Assembly (NCBI GenBank): GCA_009377525.1
Contig: WHTW01000079.1
Span: forward strand, 1-34,567
DNA length: 34,567 bases
Direction: 5' to 3'
DNA from: Rhodospirillales bacterium
GTDB lineage: Bacteria; Pseudomonadota; Alphaproteobacteria; Reyranellales; Reyranellaceae
Positions 29,526 to 34,567 of this stretch are shown in pieces. The position numbers were made by a program, and so were the translations under genes. Under the pieces are notes generated by a model, which worked only from the letters and a program-made list of their open reading frames with translations, was not told where the DNA came from and did no database searches. Each line of letters begins with the position of its first letter. Positions within the stretch are counted from its first letter, which is position 1.

Positions 29526-29563
29526 CGGGCCAGAGCTGTACGGTCGGGCCAGAGCTGTACGGT
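29526..29563. repeat. Perfect 19-base tandem duplication
   Basis: The unit CGGGCCAGAGCTGTACGGT occurs twice head to tail (29526-29544 and 29545-29563) with no mismatch. It lies inside the candidate small RNA. It could be a recent slippage product, a paired operator or a duplicated RNA binding site. Confidence 0.95.
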
Positions 29564-29930
29564 TGGGACCGCACAGACAACGTGGAAAGCGCTCTCCCGC
29601 CTGTCAACGGACGCCGGGCAAGGTCCCTGAACAATCACAGCGTCCGGCGCGCCCCACGCCCTTCGCGTTTTCGAATGGAGACGGCTCGGTACTGGGCGGC
29701 TGGCGACCACTTCCAGGCGTGCCGAACGGCGCGGACCACGCGGGACGAACTGGCGGTGAACACGCGACGTCGTGTTGGGCGGCGGTCGCGCTGGACGGAT
29801 TGTGCTCTGGGGACCGTGCCGCCAAACGGCATGCGATCGGACTGACACGCGATAGACCTGCGCCACGGCTTGATCATTGGACCTCTCGGTCGCCGCGTCG
29901 TCTGTTGATGCGTGCCAGGCGGAGACAACG

Positions 29931-30113
29931 GTGTACCGACTCGTGATCGACAGGCTGCTTCCGGTGATAACGCTCGGCGTCATTGCCTGTCTTGGTACGT
30001 CCTTCGTCGTGCGACTGGCCATCCGCGGCGAAGCCGGGTCCGATCGTTCGATCCACTTTGTTGATCTCATGCACCCGTTTCCTTGGTTTGCCGGGACCTT
30101 CGGGAGGGAATGA
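29931..30113 (+). CDS. Possible small membrane protein
   Basis: A 60-residue frame starting at GTG 29931, 6 bases after GGCGGAG. One strong hydrophobic helix is present (LLPVITLGVIACLGTSFVV, about residues 9-27), followed by a short polar tail ending HPFPWFAGTFGRE. The frame is open to TTG 29877, but the GTG has the better site. It ends 40 bases before the response regulator gene on the same strand, so the two may be co-transcribed. No family is recognised. Confidence 0.4.
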   Translation: MYRLVIDRLLPVITLGVIACLGTSFVVRLAIRGEAGSDRSIHFVDLMHPFPWFAGTFGRE

Positions 30114-30153
30114 ACCTGCGCTGTCCGCGCCGAGCACGCTGTGAACTGTTGTT

Positions 30154-30879
30154 GTGGGGATGCAATTGCCAATCCAAGTCGCCTTGGTGGATGACGACGA
30201 CCTCTATCGTGAGACCGTTGCGGCGGATCTTGCCGATCGCGGATTCGCGGTCTCTGGATTTGCCGACGGACGTTCCTTCTTCGACGCCCTGCACAATGGC
30301 CTTGAGGCGCACGTTGTTCTGCTCGACTGGAGCCTGCAGGAAGGGTCGGGTCTTGATCTGCTTAACACGCTTCGAGAAGGCGGACGCCAGGTGCCGGTCG
30401 TCTTCCTGACGGGAGTCTCTCTGGCCGAGCGGGAGCTGCAGGCATTCAACGGCGGCGCCGTCGATTTTATCGACAAGCTACGGGGCATCGACGTGCTCGC
30501 GCAGCGCTTGCGCCTGATCGTCGAAGGCGAACGCGCGCGTCCTGCAGATGCGGCCCCGACGCCGCTGCGCTACGGTAACCTGACATTGCTGCCCGGCACG
30601 GCGCGTGCCCAGTGGTGCCGGCAGGATGTCGGACTGACCGTCACTGAGTACAAGATCGTGGCCTTCCTGGCTTCTCTCGAAGGCGAGCCCGCGAGCTACC
30701 GCGCGATTTACGACGTGGCCCATTATTCGGGGTTTGTCGCGGGAACCGGCGAACGCGGCTACCAGACCAACGTACGCTCGCTCATGAAACGGATCCGGGG
30801 AAAGTTCCTGTCCGTTGACCCCGGCTTCTCGCAAATCGTCAACTGGCCGTACCTGGGCTACAGCTGGTTGCGGCCGTAG
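30154..30879 (+). CDS. OmpR/ChvI-like response regulator transcription factor
   Basis: A 241-residue two-component regulator. The receiver domain (about 7-120) has the acidic pocket Asp13-Asp16 (VDDDD), phosphoacceptor Asp58 (LLDWSLQEGSG), Thr86 (FLTG) and Lys108 (DFIDK). The C-terminal winged helix (about 135-241) has LTVTEYKIVAFLASLEGEP, YDVAHYSGFVAGTGERGYQT and VRSLMKRIRGKF, closest in style to alphaproteobacterial ChvI. It should bind promoter DNA when phosphorylated. No histidine kinase gene is next to it, so it is an orphan here. The start is GTG 30154 or ATG 30160, two codons in; neither has a strong ribosome site. Confidence 0.88.
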   Translation: MGMQLPIQVALVDDDDLYRETVAADLADRGFAVSGFADGRSFFDALHNGLEAHVVLLDWSLQEGSGLDLLNTLREGGRQVPVVFLTGVSLAERELQAFNGGAVDFIDKLRGIDVLAQRLRLIVEGERARPADAAPTPLRYGNLTLLPGTARAQWCRQDVGLTVTEYKIVAFLASLEGEPASYRAIYDVAHYSGFVAGTGERGYQTNVRSLMKRIRGKFLSVDPGFSQIVNWPYLGYSWLRP

Positions 30880-31000
30880 AAAGTGAGGCGGTGTCCGGCT
30901 TGCCTCGCCGGGGTGCAACCGATCGTTGTTGCGCCGCATGCCTACAATCCACTGCAGCGGAAGCTGTGCGTCAGCAAATCGTTGGCCGCCGGGGTTCCCG

Positions 31001-31318
31001 ATGGTCGCGACGGCGTCCATACTGGTTGTGGAAGATGTCCTGTTACTTGCGGAAGCGCTCGGCAACCTAGAGGAGGAAGCCGGCTTCGAACCGGTGGGCC
31101 CTTCGCCCAGCGTTGCAGACGCCCTTTGCCTGATCGACGCATCGACCGTCGATACTGCCATTCTCGACATTCGGCTGGCGGATGGGCCGGCCTTTCCGGT
31201 TGCCGGACGAACTCCTCGCGGCCCTGCGGCGGCTGTTGCGGCGAAATTTGCGCCCAAGCCGTCACCGCGAGGACTAGAGTGCCACCGGCGATGTTTGTTT
31301 CACAGGGCACAATCTTAG
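31001..31318 (+). pseudogene. Truncated and frameshifted single-domain response regulator (receiver)
   Basis: From ATG 31001 the frame reads ILVVEDVLLLAEALGNLEEE, then GFEPVGPSPSVADALCLID, then DTAILDIRLADGPAFPVA: the first half of a CheY-like receiver with Glu11/Asp12 and phosphoacceptor Asp56. After 31204 this frame turns into Arg/Pro-rich nonsense. One base later, frame 31206 reads DELLAALRRLLRR and stops at TAG 31275-31277, which matches the last helix of such receivers. The middle with the conserved Thr and Lys is missing. An internal deletion of roughly 45 codons plus a one-base shift explains both. The gene is very likely non-functional. It lies 121 bases after the orphan regulator, with no clear ribosome site. 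Confidence 0.65.
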
Positions 31319-31360
31319 TCTAGCAGAGGGCTCTGGCCTTCTCGCGCGACGGCGGCATCG

Positions 31361-32782
31361 TCATCCTGACGTCCGGTAGCGCTGGAGCCCGACCGTCGGA
31401 CGAGGCATGGGTGTCCACTTGCGGGCGCCTGCCACGCCCCCCTGTCGCTCGTGCAGCACCGCTCCGGCGGCGGCAAGGAACAGCACGGCCCAGCAGGTCG
31501 GGCCGACATAGGCACCCGACGCCTGGCCGAGGATCGCCCACATCGTCCAGCAGAAGGCGGGGCTGGGCACGTGGAGCACACGCAGCCACGCCGTCAGGGC
31601 CGCGATCATGGCCACGCCCCAGACGAACCCCAGGTAGACCCAGTGCAGCCAGAAGTAGTTGATCAGGAGCTCGGTCGCCGGCGAGACGATCTGCCATCCG
31701 GCGGAGTAGAAGGGCGAGCGCAGGTAGAGATTGGTGATTTCCCTCTCGATGAAAGGCTCTCCGGTCAGGCCGGCTCCGGCAATGGGATAGCGCCCCATGA
31801 TGTCGAGTCCGGCCAGCGCGGGTCCCTGCACCCTGTAGAAGAAACTCGGATCGTTGCCCGACGTGACCGCTTCCAGCCGCTCCGCGAACAGGGTCTGGGC
31901 CAGCACGGCGGCGACGCCGAGCAGCAGCGTCGCCACGCACGCGAACAGCACGAAGCGGGAGACGTCGAGCCGGCCGTTGCGGCGGCTGCCGAGGAAAAGC
32001 AGGTACGGCACGAGCAGCACCAGCATCAGCAACAGGGTCGGCCCGGGCATCGCGAACAGGCCGACGCCGACCAGGACGAGGTAGGCCGGCAGCTTCCAGC
32101 GCCAGGTGCTGACCACCAGCCAGATGAAGGTGAACAGCGCATAGCAGAAGGTGACGCTGGCCGGCTCCGAGGCGAAGAACTTCGGCCGCACGCGGTTGTA
32201 GAACACGAGATCCCGGAGGTCGTTCTCGTAGACCCCCTTGCTGTAGAGCACGTTGCGCACGGCATCGCTGAGCGGCCTCAACCCGGCATGGCTCTCGAGC
32301 AGGCAGCCGACCACGATGACCAGGGCAAAACCCAGGAAGAGCCCGGCGATCTGACGGCGGCCTGCGTGGGTCACCGTCAGGAACAGGGCGTAGCCGATGG
32401 TCAGCGAATAGGTGAGCTGGATCAGCCCGTTGGTTCGCCGCGACAGGAAGGCGATGTCCGTCGCGCTGACGATGGAGACCAGGTAGAGCGTCACGATGGC
32501 GACGAAACCGACCAGCGCCCGCTGCGTGATCAGATCGCGCCGCCGCCACAGCAGCACCAGCCCGGCAATGCCGGCCGGCGCCGACGGCAGCGGCACCTTC
32601 TCGGACACCATGATGGTGTAGTTGGTGTAAAGGCCGGCCAGGAAGATGCAGACCAGCGCGAGATCGACCCAGCCGAGGCGCGTCGCCCTGGCCTGCGCGC
32701 CGTGGCGGGTGCGCGGCGGGACATAGGTCGCCTCGAGCGTTGGTATCCCTGCCTCGACGAGGCTGCCTGCCCCCCGGACCAT
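31361..32782 (-). CDS. O-antigen ligase/polymerase-like polytopic membrane protein
   Basis: A 473-residue protein with about eleven or twelve hydrophobic helices and a large periplasmic loop, the layout of Wzy/WaaL-type glycan polymerases and ligases. Supporting features are RPKFFASEPASVTFCYALF (the family's S-E-P region, about residues 200-218) and FYRVQGPALAGLDIMGRYPIAGAGLTGEP in the late loop (the R-x-Q...G-x-G segment). The family joins undecaprenyl-linked glycans, but no glycosyltransferase or flippase gene is beside it, so the substrate is unknown. It could also be an exopolysaccharide-related membrane protein without enzymatic proof. Start 32782 has only a weak upstream GGGG. A longer overlapping minus frame to 32942 is a shadow. 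Confidence 0.72.
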   Translation of the reverse strand: MVRGAGSLVEAGIPTLEATYVPPRTRHGAQARATRLGWVDLALVCIFLAGLYTNYTIMVSEKVPLPSAPAGIAGLVLLWRRRDLITQRALVGFVAIVTLYLVSIVSATDIAFLSRRTNGLIQLTYSLTIGYALFLTVTHAGRRQIAGLFLGFALVIVVGCLLESHAGLRPLSDAVRNVLYSKGVYENDLRDLVFYNRVRPKFFASEPASVTFCYALFTFIWLVVSTWRWKLPAYLVLVGVGLFAMPGPTLLLMLVLLVPYLLFLGSRRNGRLDVSRFVLFACVATLLLGVAAVLAQTLFAERLEAVTSGNDPSFFYRVQGPALAGLDIMGRYPIAGAGLTGEPFIEREITNLYLRSPFYSAGWQIVSPATELLINYFWLHWVYLGFVWGVAMIAALTAWLRVLHVPSPAFCWTMWAILGQASGAYVGPTCWAVLFLAAAGAVLHERQGGVAGARKWTPMPRPTVGLQRYRTSG

Positions 32783-33124
32783 GCGCGGCGTCTTTCACCC
32801 CGCAGTCTCTCCCAACACCCTGGGCCGGCAGCCGGTACCCAACCGGTCGCCTCGCGGTTTGGCCCTGCGGAACCAGCCACCCCGTGACGCGGCACAGAAC
32901 GCCGCTCGAGGTGCGCCGGCAACGCGTCTCCACGAGCGTCACCGAGATGACACCGGCAGGGTCGGATCCGTTCGCGGCAGACCGTCGGAGAGGACGGGTG
33001 AGGGCAGTGGCCTGTGATCGTCCGGTGACCGTGCCGTGGACGGTCGCGCAGCGTGCGTTTCCTCACACGGAACAGCTCACGGCCGTGGTCTGCTCGGGCC
33101 AGCGACGACGTTAGGCGGGGCACC
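32783..33124. other. Divergent intergenic region, 342 bases
   Basis: This region lies between the minus-strand Wzy-like gene and the plus-strand gene at 33125, so it must contain both promoters. No gene is supported. It contains the first copy (32920-32950) of a 31-base repeat whose second copy lies beyond the next gene. Confidence 0.45.
32920..32950 (+). repeat. 31-base imperfect direct repeat, copy 1
   Basis: CAACGCGTCTCCAC, two variable bases (GA here), then GCGTCACCGAGATGA. It matches 33632-33662 at 29 of 31 positions; the two differences are adjacent. Both copies can be read as RVSTxVTEM in one frame, so they may be pieces of a once-coding sequence. Confidence 0.85.
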
Positions 33125-33529
33125 ATGGACGTGGCGGCGTTTCTGAGGAAGATCGGCGATGTCCTGCCTGAACGGCACGCCGGCTCGCGCGAGCTGGATG
33201 TCCTCGAGTTCGAGGCCGACGGCCGCGACGTTTCCGTCCGCGTCCGCCGCGAGCCGCACGGCGCCTCCTATCCGTCGCTTGCCGCCATCCTGCACGAGAT
33301 CGGCCGCACCTGCCTCGCGCAGGGCATTGCCGTCGCGCAACTTCGCCGGATCGCCTTCCTGCGCGACGAAATAAGGGTCGAGGTGGCCGGTGCAGCGCAC
33401 CAGCCCGGCAAGGTCTACCGCTATCCCATTGAGGGCACGCTCGGTGCGCCGAGAGCCGAACCGCCCTCTTTGCGCGTCATGCCCAGCGCGATGAGCAGCT
33501 CGGAGGGCGGTGCCGATCTGAAGCTCTGA
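33125..33529 (+). CDS. Hypothetical protein
   Basis: A 134-residue soluble protein without signal peptide or membrane segment. The N-terminal part is alpha/beta (MDVAAFLRKIGDVLPERHAG, LDVLEFEADGRDVSVRVRRE). A helix IGRTCLAQGIAVAQLRRIAF and RDEIRVEVAGA follow, and the tail is Pro/Ser rich. I do not recognise the family. The start at 33125 follows GGCGGGGC and opens the protein-like part. The frame is open to 33053 but that leader is Arg/Ser rich. It lies between the two copies of the 31-base repeat. Confidence 0.6.
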   Translation: MDVAAFLRKIGDVLPERHAGSRELDVLEFEADGRDVSVRVRREPHGASYPSLAAILHEIGRTCLAQGIAVAQLRRIAFLRDEIRVEVAGAAHQPGKVYRYPIEGTLGAPRAEPPSLRVMPSAMSSSEGGADLKL

Positions 33530-33631
33530 CTGACGGTGTGGCGGGCTTCTTGGGCACCGACAGCTCCGGCGTCGGACCGATCTCGATCAGCTCGTTCGAA
33601 AAGCAGCGCTTCTGCAGGGCGATGAGCTCGT

Positions 33632-33662
33632 CAACGCGTCTCCACCGGCGTCACCGAGATGA
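33632..33662 (+). repeat. 31-base imperfect direct repeat, copy 2
   Basis: Second copy of the element at 32920-32950, with CG at the two variable positions. Around it (33594-33712) coding-like pieces appear in successive frames, KAALLQGDELVN and then RVSTGVTEMIRYATDHFEQG, interrupted by stops. It may therefore lie in a decayed gene. Confidence 0.85.
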
Positions 33663-33706
33663 TCCGTTACGCGACGGACCATTTCGAGCAGGGGCGCGCC
33701 GCAGGG

Positions 33707-33943
33707 CTACGTCGCTCGTCGCGTCTCGCGCATCAGGCGCATGATCTGCGCGGCCTCGAGCCGGCCGCCGATCGGCAGGCCGTCCTTGACGGCGAAAATG
33801 CCGACGGCGCGGGCCCGGCGGAACTCGCCGTCTTCGTAATCCCGGTAGGTATCGAGGGCATCATTCAAGGTCGGCCGGTGCTCGTACTCGTAATCGCCGG
33901 TGCGGCCGTCGCTGCTTTTCTCCTGCCACCACGAGACGACCAC
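33707..33943 (-). CDS. Hypothetical protein, start probably disrupted
   Basis: From GTG 33943 this gives 78 residues: VVSWWQEKSSDGRTGDYEYE, then LNDALDTYRDYEDGEFRRAR, then AVGIFAVKDGLPIGGRLEAA. Coding-like sequence continues upstream in the same frame (LASRAKRLSAWQADRAALLGQADAF) to about 34019 with no start codon, then meets a TAG. An ATG at 34025 with AGGAG five bases before it fits perfectly but is one base out of frame. The native protein was probably about 105 residues. The GTG start has no ribosome site. Function is not recognised. It lies downstream of a repressor gene and an operator-like promoter. Confidence 0.55.
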   Translation of the reverse strand: MVVSWWQEKSSDGRTGDYEYEHRPTLNDALDTYRDYEDGEFRRARAVGIFAVKDGLPIGGRLEAAQIMRLMRETRRAT

Positions 33944-34046
33944 GAAGGCATCGGCTTGCCCCAGGAGGGCGGCGCGGTCGGCCTGCCAGGCCGACAGGCG
34001 CTTGGCACGGCTGGCGAGAGGACATCGGGGCTCCTGCTACGGAGCC

Positions 34047-34076
34047 ACTATATGATAACCATGGTTATTTATTCAA
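34047..34076 (-). promoter_or_regulatory. Sigma70-type promoter with a 14-base palindromic operator
   Basis: On the minus strand, TTGAAT (34076-34071), an 18-base spacer and TATAGT (34052-34047) form a good promoter in an AT-rich island. The perfect palindrome ATAACCATGGTTAT (34055-34068) fills most of the spacer, an ideal site for a repressor to block RNA polymerase. It would drive the small gene starting near 34025. The S24 repressor encoded just upstream is the obvious candidate to bind it; that link is inference. Confidence 0.6.
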
Positions 34077-34096
34077 GAGCCCGTCTTATCCACAGG

Positions 34097-34567
34097 TCAG
34101 CTTGCCCGGTTGTACTTGCCGATCACCAGGTGCGCCTTCTGCCATTCGCGGCGCGACAGGGTGTAGGTCTTGGCCGGATTGTACTGCTTGACCGTCCAGC
34201 TCCCCTCGTTGCGCCGGACCAGCCGCTTGATCAGCACGTAGCGCTGGCCGTCGGCGGTCTCGCGCAGGAAGACGCAGTCGTCGCCGGGGGAGACGTCAGC
34301 CGAGGGGTTGACCAGCAGCAGGTTGCCCCGCTCGTAGGCCGGCTCCATCGAATCGCCGGACACGAAGCAGCCATAGGCGTCCTGCAAGCCTTCGAGACGC
34401 GGATCGCGCGGGATCCACGACACCGGCTCGTTGGACAGGAGCATGGCGCCTTCGCTGCCGCCCTGAGCCGAGGCAAATACCTGCAACGGTGGGCGTCCGC
34501 CCGCCGCCCGCGCCGCGGCAGCCGCTGCCGCCGCACCGCCGCGGCGGCCGCGCCGGCCGCCCTCGGC
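34097..34567 (-). CDS. S24 family LexA/CI-like repressor protease, 5' truncated by the window edge
   Basis: The last 156 residues of a protein whose N-terminus, presumably with a helix-turn-helix, lies beyond the window. The S24 domain shows the Ser/Lys dyad: Ser73 of the fragment in FVSGDSMEPAYERGNLLLV and Lys114 in VLIKRLVRR, with the usual NPSADVSPGDDCVFL between them. Phage CI-type and LexA-type regulators with this domain are inactivated by RecA-stimulated self-cleavage. The fragment starts with a low-complexity linker (GGRRGRRGG, a run of eight Ala, then AAGGRPP). One Ala-Gly pair (22/23) is present, 50 residues before the Ser. Downstream lies an operator-like palindrome. Confidence 0.82.
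   Translation of the reverse strand, partial: AEGGRRGRRGGAAAAAAAARAAGGRPPLQVFASAQGGSEGAMLLSNEPVSWIPRDPRLEGLQDAYGCFVSGDSMEPAYERGNLLLVNPSADVSPGDDCVFLRETADGQRYVLIKRLVRRNEGSWTVKQYNPAKTYTLSRREWQKAHLVIGKYNRAS

Larger units (their letters stand above)
29444..29570 (-). ncRNA. Candidate trans-acting small RNA (about 125 nt)
   Basis: Read on the minus strand, a perfect -35 hexamer TTGACA (29607-29602) is followed by an inferred start near 29570. Next come the two 19-base tandem units, a purine-rich section with several GGGAGG/GGGAGA/CGGAGG motifs (about 29515-29480), and a strong hairpin ending in TTTTTGAGAG. No start codon with a sensible frame lies inside. The -10 hexamer is poor (CACGTT at 17-base spacing), so the promoter call is uncertain. 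The function is not known. Repeated exposed motifs and SD-like purine blocks could pair with other RNAs. Confidence 0.3.
29391..29930. other. Gene-poor stretch, 540 bases, holding a terminator, a tandem repeat and a candidate small RNA
   Basis: No convincing protein gene is seen. The stretch contains a minus-strand intrinsic terminator (29448-29489), a 19-base tandem duplication (29526-29563) and a TTGACA on the minus strand (29607-29602), which together suggest a non-coding transcript. Confidence 0.45.

Noticed and set aside
29375..30172. Minus-strand open frame of 265 codons across the gene-poor stretch
   Set aside because: It crosses the terminator, the tandem repeat and the small membrane ORF, with Arg/Ser/Pro-rich, domain-free translation and no ribosome site.
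31451..32887. Plus-strand open frame of 478 codons opposite the Wzy-like gene
   Set aside because: Its translation is hydrophilic and Gln/His/Arg rich, the reverse image of hydrophobic codons. The minus-strand frame gives clean membrane helices.
31320..32942. Alternative longer minus frame overlapping the Wzy-like gene
   Set aside because: It is in a different frame from the hydrophobic one, and its translation is Arg/Gly/His rich without membrane helices.

Overview
The window reads as chromosomal DNA of a high-GC alphaproteobacterium. The evidence is the GC-rich third codon positions in nearly all convincing genes, an IalB-family periplasmic protein, a ChvI-like response regulator, a class III adenylate cyclase and strong Shine-Dalgarno sites. 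A Reyranella- or Bradyrhizobium-like organism would fit, but the sequence alone does not fix the genus. No rRNA, tRNA, CRISPR array, transposase or phage structural gene was recognised.

Region 1 (1-8.2 kb, all plus strand) holds the end of a branched-chain amino-acid/amide type ABC transporter (livF end, livH, livM), a ChaA-type cation/proton antiporter, an RraA-like protein, a membrane adenylate cyclase broken into two overlapping frames by an apparent single-base deletion, an IalB-family protein and an orphan HlyD-type adaptor.

Region 2 (8.5-25.3 kb, plus strand) is the centrepiece: a seven-gene alpha-glucan/trehalose operon in the order glgE, treS-mak fusion, glgB, glgX, treZ, malQ, treY. 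Six junctions exist; five are 4-base ATGA/GTGA overlaps and one (glgB-glgX) is a 1-base gap. TreS-Mak plus GlgE plus GlgB can build branched glucan from trehalose through maltose-1-phosphate. GlgX, TreY, TreZ and MalQ can debranch that glucan, convert it back to trehalose and recycle short maltodextrins. No glgA, glgC, glgP, otsA or otsB lies in the window. GlgE carries a long N-terminal extension that looks like a catalytically dead second GH13 unit.

Region 3 (25.4-31.3 kb) is a loose mix of small genes on both strands: a STAS/SpoIIAA-like protein, two small lipoproteins (one Gly-Tyr rich), secreted or membrane proteins of unknown function, a ChvI-like response regulator without a kinase, and a receiver-domain gene with an internal deletion and frameshift. 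Between them are gene-poor stretches. One contains a perfect 19-base tandem duplication between a TTGACA hexamer and a strong minus-strand terminator, which makes a candidate small RNA.

Region 4 (31.3-34.6 kb) has a Wzy/O-antigen-ligase-like membrane protein (minus), a plus-strand gene of unknown function, and at the right edge a minus-strand S24 (LexA/CI-like) repressor gene cut by the window end. The repressor is followed by a promoter with a perfect 14-base palindrome in its spacer and a small unknown gene whose natural ATG is out of frame by one base. A 31-base imperfect repeat, 712 bases apart, flanks the plus-strand unknown gene.
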